From Clostridiales bacterium (lineage in GTDB: Bacteria > Bacillota > Clostridia > Lachnospirales > Lachnospiraceae): a DNA stretch of 64,000 nucleotides. Under the pieces are notes generated by a model. The model did not search any database, was not told the origin of the DNA, and saw only the letters and a program-made list of their open reading frames with translations. The DNA lies in contig JAHAJA010000024.1 of NCBI GenBank assembly GCA_018372435.1, positions 1 to 64,000 of the forward strand. The letters run 5' to 3'. The first letter of the stretch is position 1, and the number at the start of each line of letters is the position of its first letter. This document shows positions 26,701 through 36,970 of this stretch, piece by piece. Made by a program: the position numbers and the translations under genes.

Positions 26701-27477
26701 ATGGGTATTGTAGTGAAAGAAGAGACAATTAAAGAAATACCAGTACTGTTAGTGTTTAAAGAAAACAGGCAGGCAAAGTCCGTTATTTTTTTATTCCATA
26801 AACTATTGAATAATAAAGAACAGGGGTTGCCCTTGGCCTATGAATTAGCCAAAGAAGAATATTTTGTTATTCTACTGGATATGTATGGACATGGCAAGCG
26901 TGAAATTAGTTTTGATACCAGTCAGCGATATGAATTTAATCATCTGGTAAGAGACATACAGGCTACGGTGGCAGATGTAAAAATAATACTATGCAATGAA
27001 GAATTTAACAGTTTATATGGATTGAAAGACTTGAGTGTAAAAGTAGTAGGTATTTCTATAGGGGGTACGATTGCTTTGACCTGTTTCATGCTTATGAAAG
27101 AAATTGACAGTATGGCAAGTTTAGCCGGTACATATGATTTAAAATATATTATTGAAAATAAAAGGCTAGATTCATTTAAACTATTTGCAGCATCTACACC
27201 AGTCATTGACTATGAAAGAGCCAAAGAAGAGCAGAAAAATCTGGATATAACCAATCATTTATTCAAAGAAAAAGCAAGACCAATATTATTTATGAATGGA
27301 AAGCTTGATACCACTGTATCAATTGAGGCACGTAAAGAATTTCATGATGAGTTAAAAAAGATATATAAGACCCATGGTAAAGAAAATCTGATAATACGCA
27401 AAGATTATGCAAAGACAGGTCATGAAGTAACAATTGAAATGGTGAAAGATTTGATTAAATGGCTCAATGCACAATAG
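26701..27477 (+). CDS. Alpha/beta hydrolase
   Basis: A 258-residue alpha/beta-hydrolase: oxyanion region VIFLFHKLL, DMYGHGKRE, nucleophile elbow VGISIGGTIA (Ser near residue 122), acid in FMNGKLDTTV and final His in AKTGHEVT. Similar proteins act as esterases or dipeptidyl-peptidase-like hydrolases. In this operon it may be a thioesterase-like release or deacylation enzyme. The spacing from AAGGAG to the ATG is long (14 bases), so translation may be weak. Confidence 0.82.
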   Translation: MGIVVKEETIKEIPVLLVFKENRQAKSVIFLFHKLLNNKEQGLPLAYELAKEEYFVILLDMYGHGKREISFDTSQRYEFNHLVRDIQATVADVKIILCNEEFNSLYGLKDLSVKVVGISIGGTIALTCFMLMKEIDSMASLAGTYDLKYIIENKRLDSFKLFAASTPVIDYERAKEEQKNLDITNHLFKEKARPILFMNGKLDTTVSIEARKEFHDELKKIYKTHGKENLIIRKDYAKTGHEVTIEMVKDLIKWLNAQ

Positions 27478-27493
27478 GAAGGAGTGGCTGATC

Positions 27494-28483
27494 ATGAATC
27501 ATACAGATAATTTATTGCAGCTTATCAATGGGTATAAATTGTCAAATGCATTATTTATTGCAGCAGAATTAAAAATATTTGATTATATTGATGGTGTTAA
27601 CAGTGTAGAAACAATTTCAAATCAATTATCTGTAGATCCCAAAGCATTAGAAATCATATTGGATGTTTTTTGTTCAATGAACCTGATAAGAAAAAGTGAT
27701 GATAAAAAGTATATTCTTGAAGCTGAGTGGAAGCCGTTGCTGGATAGCAGATCAAAAAGCAGCATGATTTCCTTAATACAGTTGGAGCATTATTTGTCCA
27801 CTAAGCATACTGGCAAAGACAGATTCAAAGATGTCCTTAAAAGCGGTAGGGGAAGTGACGATTTAAACTTAAATGCTAAAGAAGGAAAGGAAAACGTATA
27901 TGGCTGTGTAATGAATGCTGGAGGACAATATTCATCGGTATGTATTGCAAGGGAATTTAACAAGGTTAAGAAAGGAACCATACTGGATGTGGGAGGAGGC
28001 ATGGGGACGCATGCTATAAAAATTTGTCAATTTAATCCACAATTGAATATTGATATTGTTGATAAAGCAGAAATGAAAGAGCAATGTATAAAGAATATAA
28101 AAGAACATGGAATGGAGGATAGAATTCACTTTCTAACGGGAGACATCAGAGATATCTCTTTGGAGAAGAAGTATGATGGAATTCTGGAATCCAATGTTCT
28201 TCATTTGTTTAGCGATAAAATGAATCAAAAACTCTTGTTAAAATTATCATCAGCATTACATAAAGGTGGAATATTGATTATGCATGATTTCTTTCTCTCA
28301 GAGGATAAGGCAAAGAGGCCAGTATCATCGATTTATACATTGGACTGGATGATGCAAGGATCTTTCTTTCATGCGGATGCTCAGGATATTAAGCAATGGG
28401 TTGAGGCGGTAGGATTAGAGTTCATAAAAGAGGTTCAATATGAGCGTATTCCTACGTCAATCATTATTACAAAGAAAATCTAA
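27494..28483 (+). CDS. SAM-dependent O-methyltransferase
   Basis: A 329-residue methyltransferase of the small-molecule O-methyltransferase family (acetylserotonin/hydroxyneurosporene type). An N-terminal dimerisation winged-helix domain (about 1-95) precedes the SAM-binding domain with LDVGGGMGTHA near 168. FLTGDIRD and the conserved LHLF-KGG region follow. The start at 27494 follows AGGAAGGAG; an earlier in-frame ATG at 27467 overlaps the upstream gene. Such enzymes methylate phenolic hydroxyls, which would suit an AHBA-type aromatic unit. Confidence 0.88.
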   Translation: MNHTDNLLQLINGYKLSNALFIAAELKIFDYIDGVNSVETISNQLSVDPKALEIILDVFCSMNLIRKSDDKKYILEAEWKPLLDSRSKSSMISLIQLEHYLSTKHTGKDRFKDVLKSGRGSDDLNLNAKEGKENVYGCVMNAGGQYSSVCIAREFNKVKKGTILDVGGGMGTHAIKICQFNPQLNIDIVDKAEMKEQCIKNIKEHGMEDRIHFLTGDIRDISLEKKYDGILESNVLHLFSDKMNQKLLLKLSSALHKGGILIMHDFFLSEDKAKRPVSSIYTLDWMMQGSFFHADAQDIKQWVEAVGLEFIKEVQYERIPTSIIITKKI

Positions 28484-28549
28484 TATATAAAAATAGCAGA
28501 AAATGGCGTGGTCGATCAGCCACTGCACCAGAGCTAGAAGGAGGGTTAG

Positions 28550-30079
28550 ATGAAATTATTTGTACTTGGATTAGATGGAGCGTCATACAGATTGATCCAT
28601 CGATTTGTAGAAGAAGAAAAACTTCCCTCTTTTAAGAAGTTGATAAAAGAAGGTATTTTTAGAAAACTAAAAACAACAAACCCGCCACATACAGCTCCTG
28701 GATGGACAAATGCATTTACAGGAGTACAGCCTGGCAAACATGGGATCTATCAGTTTTGGGATACCCAGTCTCCTTATTATTATGGAGAATATATGGGGAG
28801 TAATCATGTGGGGGTACCAACCGTATGGGAAATATTAAATCAGTTCTCATATAAAACCATTATGGTTAATATTCCTATGACATATCCGCCCAAAGAGGTT
28901 AATGGAGTGATGATATCATGGCCATTATCGAATACATTGAGATATGCGTATCCAAAAGATATGTTGTTTAAAATAGCCAAGGCTGGGGGGCATTATGCTT
29001 CTGACATTAATATTATGTTTGAAAATAATTTAGAGTATATCAGCCAAGCCATTGAAATAACAAAGAAAAGAGTTAATACCATCGACTACTTTCTAAAGAA
29101 TGGAGAATGGGATTTATTTATTTCTGTATTTACAGAGATTGATAGAATATCTCACTATTATTGGAATTTCATGGATAAATCGAGTCCGGTGTATAACCAT
29201 GAGGCAGAAGAGAAATATAAATTAGCCATTGAAAATATCTATCGTGAAACAGATCTGGCATTGGGAAAAATACTTGAAATGCTGCCTGATGATGCTCTGT
29301 TGATGATTCTGTCAGATCATGGATTTACAGTTGGAGAAGTGGACTTCTATGTCCAAACATTTCTGATGAAACATTCTTTGTTGGCAGTGAAGGAGATAGA
29401 TAAAAAATCTATAAAAGAAAATTCATGGTTTTATATGGAAGAAGCCGGAAAGGAATATGAAGTGGATTGGAATCAGACAACAGCTTATATGGCATCTCCT
29501 GGTTCATATGGTGTTAATATTAATCTAAAAGGAAGGCAGAACCATGGGATTATCGAACAGGAGCAATATGAGCAAGAGAGAGACAAGATTATCAGTCTGT
29601 TGAAGAAAATTCTCCATCCAAACAAGAAGATCCCTCTGTTTCGTGATGTGTTGAAAAGAGAAGAAGTATATGCTGGTGCATCTCTTAACAAGGCACCTGA
29701 TATTATTATGGTTCCCTACGAGTATAGTACCATGGTACATCATAAAATCCATCCGGATAAAATCTTTGGTAGGCCAGAGCAAAAAGGCATGCATGATAAA
29801 GATGCAATCTTTGGATTATATGGGCAAAATATTCAACTAAAGGAATCTGGTGAAATAGCTTTGGAAGATATAGCCCCCACCATTTTAAATCTTTTTGCCA
29901 TCCGTACCCCTTCTTATATGGATGGGGAAAGTATGATTCAGTTCAATGACGAGCAGGAAAACTGGAAGGATTTTGTGATACCTGATGAAGGATCAGGAGG
30001 ATATAAAGGAGAAGAAGCTTACACACGAGAGGAAAGTCAGGAAGTAGCTGAGAAATTAAAATCTTTAGGTTATTTATAA
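28550..30079 (+). CDS. Alkaline-phosphatase-fold phosphodiesterase
   Basis: A 509-residue member of the type I phosphodiesterase/nucleotide pyrophosphatase branch of the alkaline phosphatase superfamily. The metal ligand Asp is in VLGLDGAS near residue 9, the nucleophile region is HTAPGWTNAFTGVQPGKHGI, and LSDHGF lies near 263. The C-terminal metal His is in KGMHDKDAIFGLYG. Metal sites look complete, so it is probably active on a phosphate or sulfate ester. First of three related proteins in the operon. Preceded by AAGGAGGG. Confidence 0.82.
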   Translation: MKLFVLGLDGASYRLIHRFVEEEKLPSFKKLIKEGIFRKLKTTNPPHTAPGWTNAFTGVQPGKHGIYQFWDTQSPYYYGEYMGSNHVGVPTVWEILNQFSYKTIMVNIPMTYPPKEVNGVMISWPLSNTLRYAYPKDMLFKIAKAGGHYASDINIMFENNLEYISQAIEITKKRVNTIDYFLKNGEWDLFISVFTEIDRISHYYWNFMDKSSPVYNHEAEEKYKLAIENIYRETDLALGKILEMLPDDALLMILSDHGFTVGEVDFYVQTFLMKHSLLAVKEIDKKSIKENSWFYMEEAGKEYEVDWNQTTAYMASPGSYGVNINLKGRQNHGIIEQEQYEQERDKIISLLKKILHPNKKIPLFRDVLKREEVYAGASLNKAPDIIMVPYEYSTMVHHKIHPDKIFGRPEQKGMHDKDAIFGLYGQNIQLKESGEIALEDIAPTILNLFAIRTPSYMDGESMIQFNDEQENWKDFVIPDEGSGGYKGEEAYTREESQEVAEKLKSLGYL

Positions 30080-30096
30080 AAGGAAGGGAGGTAAAA

Positions 30097-30726
30097 ATGT
30101 TTAATCCTTATAATGGCAAAACATATACACAAGAGGAAATATGTCAGGCGATTAAGAGATATGATACTAAAATAATAGCGGTTAAATGTGATGACCAGTA
30201 TAAGCAAGCAGCAATATCCATTGCAGAGGGGAAAATCATCGGATGGTTTCAGGGACGCTCAGAGGGAGGTCCGCGTGCATTAGGGAATAGAAGTATATTG
30301 GCAGATCCAAGAAATCCTAAGATGAAAGACATATTAAATAATAGAGTGAAATTCAGAGAAGCTTTCCGACCATTCGCACCCTCAGTGTTGTTTGAATTTC
30401 AGCAGGAATATTTTGATTTAGATATTCAATCACCATATATGTTGATGGTTGCCGATATTTGGCCTATTAAGAGAGCAGAAATACCATCAGTAACACATAT
30501 TGATGGAACAGGAAGAATTCAAACGGTATTAAAAGAATTAAGTCCTGAATATCATCAGTTAATTTATGCATTTTATGAACGAACGGGAGTGCCCATTGTT
30601 TTGAATACTTCTTTTAATGTAAATAAAGAGCCAATTGTAGAATCACCAGATGATGCAATTAACTGTTTTTTGAATACAGATATAGATGAACTTTATATGG
30701 AACATTATTGTATTAAAAGAGTATAA
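30097..30726 (+). CDS. Carbamoyltransferase, C-terminal half (NodU/TobZ family)
   Basis: 209 residues matching only the C-terminal domain of NodU/CmcH/TobZ O-carbamoyltransferases: GRSEGGPRALGNRSILADPR, FRPFAPSVL and TSFNVNKEPIVESPDDA. This domain makes carbamoyl-AMP, which the Kae1-like domain then uses. The Kae1-like half is a separate gene, 74 bases downstream, so the usual single protein is split and the order of the halves is reversed. Each half has its own ribosome binding site (GGAAGGGAGG here). The two polypeptides presumably assemble to carbamoylate a hydroxyl of the product. Confidence 0.88.
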   Translation: MFNPYNGKTYTQEEICQAIKRYDTKIIAVKCDDQYKQAAISIAEGKIIGWFQGRSEGGPRALGNRSILADPRNPKMKDILNNRVKFREAFRPFAPSVLFEFQQEYFDLDIQSPYMLMVADIWPIKRAEIPSVTHIDGTGRIQTVLKELSPEYHQLIYAFYERTGVPIVLNTSFNVNKEPIVESPDDAINCFLNTDIDELYMEHYCIKRV

Positions 30727-30799
30727 GTAATCTGGTGATGCGTTTATTTACGAGTGAGAACTGATAAATGGGTGCTTTCCTTATGGAGGATTAGGAGAT

Positions 30800-31768
30800 A
30801 TGTATATATTAGGACTTGGAGGTTCAAATCATGATTTCTCGGCATGTTTAGTAAAGGACGGAGAAATTCGATGTATGATTGAAGATGAAAGAATTACAAG
30901 AAAGAAAAATGGAAAAGGTTTGGGTCTGCAATTGGCTAAAGGTTTTTCACTCAATTACTGCCTGGAGGCTGAGGGTATAAATATTGATCAGGTGGATATG
31001 ATTGTAGCCAATGATATTATCAACCAAGTTATGTACAAAAGATTGAATAAAAAGGTGGAGATGATGAACCATCATTTAGCACATGCAGCAAGTTCATATT
31101 ATGTGTCACAAATGAATGAGGCAGCGATATTAGTGCTTGATGCAGTCGGAAGTAAGAATCTTAAGAATAATAAATACGAAAGCGGCTCCTATGGTGTTGG
31201 TACGGGAAAAGAGATTCGATTTCTCGGGAAGGTTGAAGGATATAATTACCCTGAGACAGACTATGTAGAGAACTCGCTGGGTATTTTTTATTCCATTATT
31301 ACAGATATCATAGGGTTCGGGGAGCATCAGGAAGGAAAAACCATGGGGCTTGCGCCTTATGGAACAAGCAAATATTATCATCTCATAAAGCGATATATCC
31401 GTTATACAGGTAAAGGTCAGATTGAAATGAAAATGGAGGATATAAAAGCGCTTCTGGAATTGAAAAAGATGGTTGCAGAAGTAAAAGGTGAAGAAAAACA
31501 ATTTGAATTGAAAGCCGATTTTGCATGGGCGGCACAAACCATTTTGGAAGAATTGATAATGGATATGTGCAGATATGTTAAGGTGGAAACAAAGATGGAT
31601 AATATATGTTTGGCTGGAGGCATTGTACTCAATAGCGTGGCTAATTATAAATTATATAAAGAAAAGTTATTTAAAAATATATTCATACCACCTGCATGTG
31701 GTGACAATGGCACATCCATTGGAAGTGCATTATACGGTTATCACTGTTTGCAAGGAAATATAGGATAG
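30800..31768 (+). CDS. Carbamoyltransferase, N-terminal Kae1-like half (NodU/TobZ family)
   Basis: 322 residues with the N-terminal Kae1-like domain of NodU/TobZ enzymes: ILGLGGSNHDFSACLVKDG, the metal-binding HHLAHAASSYYVS, EGKTMGLAPYG and LAGGIVLNSVANYK. It ends where single-chain homologues would continue into the domain encoded just upstream at 30097. It would transfer carbamoyl from carbamoyl-AMP to the acceptor hydroxyl. GGAGGATTAGGAG precedes the ATG. Confidence 0.9.
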   Translation: MYILGLGGSNHDFSACLVKDGEIRCMIEDERITRKKNGKGLGLQLAKGFSLNYCLEAEGINIDQVDMIVANDIINQVMYKRLNKKVEMMNHHLAHAASSYYVSQMNEAAILVLDAVGSKNLKNNKYESGSYGVGTGKEIRFLGKVEGYNYPETDYVENSLGIFYSIITDIIGFGEHQEGKTMGLAPYGTSKYYHLIKRYIRYTGKGQIEMKMEDIKALLELKKMVAEVKGEEKQFELKADFAWAAQTILEELIMDMCRYVKVETKMDNICLAGGIVLNSVANYKLYKEKLFKNIFIPPACGDNGTSIGSALYGYHCLQGNIG

Positions 31769-31779
31769 GAGGAAAAGAA

Positions 31780-33075
31780 TTGAAAAAACTATTTCTTTTA
31801 TCATTTGAAGGAATGAATTCTGATTTGATCGATACCTGGATAGAAAGCGGTCATTTAAAAAATTTCAAGAGATTAAGGCAAGAAGGTTATTTAGGCAATA
31901 TAAAGTGCAGTAGAATACCCTATGAATCATCTGGAATAATGTCAGTGCTTTCGGGCATGTCCGACAGTGAACACGGACAATATTCATATTGGCATGTACA
32001 TAACCAAGATTATATTCCCAAAGTACATAATGGAGAAGATTTAAAGAAATACCATTTTTGGCAGCAAGAAAAATTCAAGGAGCATCGAAAGGGAATTGTC
32101 AATATATTCGGAACCCATCCGGCGTATGATATCAATGGTTATTTGATTACTTATGCAATGAATAGAACATTGAGATACACTTATCCAGTGGATTTTATGA
32201 GAGAATTGAGTAAAAAGGGTTTATCTTATGTGCAGGATATGGGGGCTTTTTATAAAAATCAAGGCAAGGAAGCATTTATTCATGAAGTTCTGAAAGTAGA
32301 GAAAATGAGGCATGAAGTTTGTAAAGAGTTGCTTCGAAAAGATTTGGATATGTATGTATTCAATTATACGTGCATTGACAGGGTGTGCCATTTTTTTATG
32401 AATGAGTTGTTAGATAAGACCATGGATTTAAAGGATAAAGCAGTTTTCAACATGTATCAATACTGTGATGAAATACTAGGTGATATATTAGAATTTGTAG
32501 AAAAATGCAATGGTGAATTGATTTTGTTTTCTTCAGTAGGTTTTGGACAGCTGAACCACTTTGTAGAAATCAATCAATATCTTGCCGAGAAAAAGTTATT
32601 AAAGTGGTCAGATAACAAAAGAATACCTGATTGGAATAAAACAATTGCCTTTGAGTCAGTACAGGGAAGTCACGGAATTAATATTAATCGGGAACATATT
32701 TATGAAAGGGGAATGGTGAAAGATTGCGAATATGATTGCTTAATCAAAGATGTCATACGAGAGCTTGAAAAAATGCCTAATCCATATAATGACAACCCTA
32801 TGTTTTGTAAAGTAGTGCCTGGAAAGGAATTTTACAATTCTAATATAGAAGCACCAGATATTGTTCTGGAGCCATTTGATTGGACCTATCTTCCCTATGG
32901 AGATACCTACTGGTCGGATCGAGTTAGCAGACATAGTCAGACAGGATGGCATAGAAATGAAAGTGTCTGGGGAAGATTCGGATTAAGGACCGTTAAAGAG
33001 GAAGTATCGCAGGTTCAAGAACTGAAAGATATATTTACTCAAATACAAACAATAGAAGGGGGACAACGTGGATAA
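31780..33075 (+). CDS. Alkaline-phosphatase-fold protein, probably inactive
   Basis: A 431-residue paralogue of the neighbours at 28550 and 36971, with a TTG start after AGGAGG. Key catalytic positions are lost: the first metal Asp is Glu (LLSFEGMNS), the nucleophile region reads YESSGIMSVLSGMSDSEHGQY, and the DHG metal motif is SVGFG. The C-terminal His remains (TGWHRNES). It is full length and not frameshifted, so it is probably a maintained pseudo-enzyme that binds substrate or partners an active paralogue. Confidence 0.72.
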   Translation: MKKLFLLSFEGMNSDLIDTWIESGHLKNFKRLRQEGYLGNIKCSRIPYESSGIMSVLSGMSDSEHGQYSYWHVHNQDYIPKVHNGEDLKKYHFWQQEKFKEHRKGIVNIFGTHPAYDINGYLITYAMNRTLRYTYPVDFMRELSKKGLSYVQDMGAFYKNQGKEAFIHEVLKVEKMRHEVCKELLRKDLDMYVFNYTCIDRVCHFFMNELLDKTMDLKDKAVFNMYQYCDEILGDILEFVEKCNGELILFSSVGFGQLNHFVEINQYLAEKKLLKWSDNKRIPDWNKTIAFESVQGSHGININREHIYERGMVKDCEYDCLIKDVIRELEKMPNPYNDNPMFCKVVPGKEFYNSNIEAPDIVLEPFDWTYLPYGDTYWSDRVSRHSQTGWHRNESVWGRFGLRTVKEEVSQVQELKDIFTQIQTIEGGQRG

Positions 33076-33778
33076 GCAAAGAATTGCATTTGTATCTGGT
33101 AGTACAAGGGGAATAGGTCTTGCAGTTGCCAAGGCGTTGTTGGATAAAGGATGTATGGTAATTGGCAATTCCCGAACAATGGAATTGGACGTGCATCATG
33201 AATTAAGATCAAGAAATAACTACTTGTATATTCAAGGTGATGTAACACAAGAAGAGGATGTTTCATACATTTTTAAAAGAATTATTAAAACATATGGAAG
33301 AATTGATGTTTTGGTGAACAATGTGGGGATGACAAGCAGAAAATCATTTATTGCTTCCACAGAAAAAGATTATGATGAAATGTTTAGAACGAACTTATTA
33401 GGAGCAGTTCATTGTAGTAAATATGCATTGAAAAACATGATATTTAATAAATATGGGAGAATCATTAATATTTCTTCTATAGCAGGAACGAACGCCCTTC
33501 CCTTTGAAGTTCTTTATTCATCATCCAAAGCGGCGCTTATTGGCTTAACCAAGGGCATTGCAAAAGAATATGCCTCAAAGGGAGTCACCTGTAATGTCAT
33601 TGCTCCTGGTGTCATTGATACGGGAGCAGGTAATTATGATGATATTAAAAAAAGCATTCCTACTTGCCAGATCGGTTCACCAGAGGAGGTAGCAGGATTA
33701 GTAGCTTATTTATCATCAGAAGAAGCTGCATATATTACAGGACAAGTTATAAAAATAGATGGTGGTTTATTTATTTAA
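33068..33778 (+). CDS. Short-chain dehydrogenase/reductase
   Basis: A 236-residue classical SDR. NADP motif SGSTRGIG near residue 10, NNVG near 82, catalytic Ser in INISSIAG, and YSSSK (Tyr-x3-Lys) near 151. Closest in layout to FabG-type 3-oxoacyl reductases. The GTG start overlaps the previous gene by 8 bases. It could reduce a carrier-bound ketone or a sugar keto group. The substrate cannot be named. Confidence 0.9.
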   Translation: MDKQRIAFVSGSTRGIGLAVAKALLDKGCMVIGNSRTMELDVHHELRSRNNYLYIQGDVTQEEDVSYIFKRIIKTYGRIDVLVNNVGMTSRKSFIASTEKDYDEMFRTNLLGAVHCSKYALKNMIFNKYGRIINISSIAGTNALPFEVLYSSSKAALIGLTKGIAKEYASKGVTCNVIAPGVIDTGAGNYDDIKKSIPTCQIGSPEEVAGLVAYLSSEEAAYITGQVIKIDGGLFI

Positions 33779-33794
33779 GAATAGGAGATGAAAT

Positions 33795-34922
33795 ATGAGA
33801 GAAAATGAAAAGAAAAATATATTACTTACTAATTTGCTGATAAAACAAGGACATTGTGATTCCTTTTGTAAATATTGTTATCATAATAAAGAAGAAGGAT
33901 ATACGGAAAACAGCTCTGAATATACATATGAAAACGAGTTAAAAGATAACATTGATCAAATTATTGAATTCTCAAGTAATAACTTTAATTGTCCAATTAT
34001 TAAGATTTGTGGTGGGGAAATATTCTTAATGACCAATCTAAAAGAACTTGTGGGTAAGCTATTAGATAAATACCCATATGTACTTATTCAAACAAACGGA
34101 AAACATCTAAATGATGAAACATTAGAATGGATTATTAATTATAAGCGGGTATTTTTGCAAGTATCCATGGATGGACACCTTCTATCCATGAATAGGTACA
34201 GATTTGAGACACAAGATATACTGGATAAACTGCTGTATGCCATTAAAATTCTTAAAAAAAATGATATATATATAGAACTGACCAGTGTTTTAAATAAATT
34301 AAATACTGCTAGGTATGCAGAGTTTTTAGATTACTTATATGAGTTGCCTGGCGGGAAAAAGACAAATACATTAAAGGCCACTCCTATTCTTCTGATGGAT
34401 AAAACGGGAGAATTTAAGGCGAGTCCGGAAGATATAAAGGAAATCGAGAAATTAACCGTTGAAAATAAGTACAGTCAAATTCTGCCACCGATACAATATA
34501 TGAAGCATTTTTACAAATTAATGCAGGGAGAGAAGCTAAATTACTATTGTTATAATCCAATTATTAGTGCAAATTATATTGACACAGGGGAAGTGAAGGG
34601 ATGTACAAATGTATTACCAGAGAATGTATTAAATGTAGGAAATGTATTTACTGACCAGCATGAGGATATCATGAATAGATTCGGAAGGACAAAGTTTCAG
34701 CAATTGCTTGTGAATACAAAACAATGGGTACCTCTTTGCAAAACCTGCTATAATTTCTGCAGCATTTACAATTTGTATTTAAATGGATCTATGAGCATTG
34801 ATGAATTGTCTTCAAACAATTATATGTTTGAAGTGGAGGAAGTAAGGGAGATATTAATTAAATTGAAAGCAGAAATTGAAGAAAATAATAGAAAGCAATC
34901 TTTAAAAATAAGAAAGAGGTAG
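33795..34922 (+). CDS. Radical SAM enzyme with SPASM-like C-terminus
   Basis: A 375-residue radical SAM protein with Cys21-x3-Cys25-x2-Cys28, the GGE motif in IKICGGEIFLM near 78, and C-terminal Cys residues (YCYN, KGCTN, CKTCYNFC) in a SPASM-like arrangement. It is clearly paralogous to the radical SAM half of the HAD fusion at 44097; compare KICGGEIFLMTNL with KISGGEILLINNL, and the shared tail NLY followed by S-DEL. It probably acts on a small molecule or carrier-bound unit rather than a peptide, as there is no precursor peptide nearby. Confidence 0.83.
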   Translation: MRENEKKNILLTNLLIKQGHCDSFCKYCYHNKEEGYTENSSEYTYENELKDNIDQIIEFSSNNFNCPIIKICGGEIFLMTNLKELVGKLLDKYPYVLIQTNGKHLNDETLEWIINYKRVFLQVSMDGHLLSMNRYRFETQDILDKLLYAIKILKKNDIYIELTSVLNKLNTARYAEFLDYLYELPGGKKTNTLKATPILLMDKTGEFKASPEDIKEIEKLTVENKYSQILPPIQYMKHFYKLMQGEKLNYYCYNPIISANYIDTGEVKGCTNVLPENVLNVGNVFTDQHEDIMNRFGRTKFQQLLVNTKQWVPLCKTCYNFCSIYNLYLNGSMSIDELSSNNYMFEVEEVREILIKLKAEIEENNRKQSLKIRKR

Positions 34923-34928
34923 TTATAT

Positions 34929-35729
34929 ATGGATGAAATAAAGGCACTAGAAGATGAAAGTATCTATTTAATTCGCGAGGCATATAATAAATTCAAAAAC
35001 ATTGCTATGCTCTGGTCCATTGGAAAAGATTCAACAACAATGCTATGGTTGGTGAGAAAAGCTTTTTTTGGAAAAATACCTTTTCCGGTCATACATATTG
35101 ATACAGGCTATAAATTCAAGGAAATATATGAGTTCCGTGATCGATATGCCAAGGAATGGGACTTAGATTTGATTGTCTATAAAAATCAAGAAGGCTTGGA
35201 TTTGGGAATCTGTCCAGATAAAGGAAGATTTGAATGCTGCAATCAATTAAAAACAATGGCATTAAAAAAAGTCATTATGGAAAAGAAGCTAGAGGCCGTT
35301 TTATTGGGAATTCGAAGGGATGAACATGGAATCCGGGCAAAAGAAAGAGTATTTTCTGTAAGAGATGAAGATTTTGAGTGGAATTATAAAGAACAATCTC
35401 CTGAGATTTGGAAACAATATAGAACAGGAATTCAGGAGAAAGAGCATATTCGTGTTCATCCCATACTTGGCTGGACGGAATTAGACATTTGGAAATATAT
35501 TGAGCGGGAGAATATACCTATAACAGATCTATATTTTGCGAAGGAAAATAAAAGATATCGAAGTATAGGCTGTGAAACTTGCTGCAGTAGCTTAGATTCT
35601 GAGGCAGATACAGTAGAAAAAATCATACAAGAACTTGAAACAACTAATATTTCAGAAAGATCAGGAAGAGTTCAGGACAAAGAGTCTGATTATATGATGC
35701 AAAAGTTAAGATCACTAGGCTATATGTAG
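34929..35729 (+). CDS. cysD: Sulfate adenylyltransferase subunit 2 (CysD family)
   Basis: 266 residues of the CysD/PAPS-reductase PP-loop family. The PP-loop [12 protein letters not shown] is near residue 30. [24 protein letters not shown] and the C-terminal [14 protein letters not shown] are CysD-like. With CysN it makes adenosine 5'-phosphosulfate (APS) from sulfate and ATP. No APS kinase, APS reductase or sulfotransferase was recognised in the window, so the fate of the activated sulfate is open. Only 11 bases from cysN. Confidence 0.88.
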   Translation: MDEIKALEDESIYLIREAYNKFKNIAMLWSIGKDSTTMLWLVRKAFFGKIPFPVIHIDTGYKFKEIYEFRDRYAKEWDLDLIVYKNQEGLDLGICPDKGRFECCNQLKTMALKKVIMEKKLEAVLLGIRRDEHGIRAKERVFSVRDEDFEWNYKEQSPEIWKQYRTGIQEKEHIRVHPILGWTELDIWKYIERENIPITDLYFAKENKRYRSIGCETCCSSLDSEADTVEKIIQELETTNISERSGRVQDKESDYMMQKLRSLGYM

Positions 35730-35740
35730 CGGGAGGTAGT

Positions 35741-36952
35741 ATGGAAAAACTAAAAATAGTTATTGTGGGACATGTAGATCATGGGAAATCTTCTCTGATT
35801 GGCAGACTTTTGTATGATACAAAATCAATATCAGAAGATAAATTGACAGAAGTTAAAGCAAATTGCAAAAGCGGGCATTTGGATTTTGCCTATTTTTTGG
35901 ATCATTTACAAGAAGAAAGAGAGCAAAAGATAACTATTGAATCGACCCAGACTTTTTTTAAAACATTAAAACGAGAGTATGTCATCATTGATGCGCCAGG
36001 ACATGTAGAATTTGTCAGAAATATGATAACCGGCGCATCCAAAGCGGATACGGCAGTACTAATAGTCGATGTGGAGGAAGGGTGTCAGGAACAAACCAGA
36101 AGGCACGCCTTTATATTATCGATGCTGGGATTTCATAATATCATTTTACTCATTAATAAAATGGATGTAGTAGATTATCAACAAGAAAGGTTTGAAGTAA
36201 CAGTAAAAGATTGTGTGCAGTTTCTAAGCAGAACCCAAATAAATGTGCTGCATAGCATTCCTATATCTGCTATTTTCGGAGATAATGTGGCATTTGCTTC
36301 TCAAACCATGACTTGGTATAAGGGAAAAACGGTACTTCAAGCATTGGATCAGCTTACCCTTGGGGAGAAAGACAAGAAGGAACTGTGTTATCCAGTTCAG
36401 GATGTGTATTATGTCAATGACCAAAGAATGGCAGTGGGGATGATTGAATCAGGTGTTATGAAAGTAGGGGATGAAGTAATGATCATGCCCGACATGCATA
36501 AGGCACGTATACGAACAATTGAAAAATATAAGGAAAGTCTCACAGAAGCTCATACCAAAGAAAGCGTAGGGATAACAACAGATACGCCCGTATATTTGGA
36601 AAAAGGTAATATTCTGGCACACACTGACAGCCGATTATTACCTGAAAAAAAATACAAAGCAAATGTATTCTGGATTGCAAAAGACCCGTTGACAATCGAG
36701 ACCAAGCTACAACTGCAATGTGTAACACAGAGTACTCTATGTAAGGTAACTAGCATTTTTAACAAGATTAATACATCTACCTTAGAAGCAATTACAGATG
36801 ATGATGAATGTATTCGTTCACTGGAAATGTGTGAGGTGGAAATCCAAACAAAGAAGCAGCTTGTAATGTGCTCAGTAGAGGAAATAGAAAGTCTAGGACG
36901 ATTTGTACTCATTTGTAACAATAATATCTGTGGCTATGGTATTATTTCTTAA
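35741..36952 (+). CDS. cysN: Sulfate adenylyltransferase subunit 1, GTPase (CysN)
   Basis: 403 residues, an EF-Tu-like GTPase. G1 [12 protein letters not shown] is at 10-21, G3 IDAPGHVEF near 85, and G4 LINKMDVVD near 138, followed by two beta-barrel domains. It drives APS formation by CysD through GTP hydrolysis. There is no fused C-terminal APS kinase (CysC). GGGAGG precedes the ATG. Clearly a pathway-dedicated pair with cysD. Confidence 0.92.
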   Translation: MEKLKIVIVGHVDHGKSSLIGRLLYDTKSISEDKLTEVKANCKSGHLDFAYFLDHLQEEREQKITIESTQTFFKTLKREYVIIDAPGHVEFVRNMITGASKADTAVLIVDVEEGCQEQTRRHAFILSMLGFHNIILLINKMDVVDYQQERFEVTVKDCVQFLSRTQINVLHSIPISAIFGDNVAFASQTMTWYKGKTVLQALDQLTLGEKDKKELCYPVQDVYYVNDQRMAVGMIESGVMKVGDEVMIMPDMHKARIRTIEKYKESLTEAHTKESVGITTDTPVYLEKGNILAHTDSRLLPEKKYKANVFWIAKDPLTIETKLQLQCVTQSTLCKVTSIFNKINTSTLEAITDDDECIRSLEMCEVEIQTKKQLVMCSVEEIESLGRFVLICNNNICGYGIIS

Positions 36953-36970
36953 CTGTAGGAGGGGAGTAAG

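Noticed and set aside
34929..35729. PP-loop protein as a thioamide-forming alpha hydrolase, as in closthioamide
   Set aside because: The CysD-like blocks run through the whole length and CysN follows directly, so sulfate activation is the better reading.
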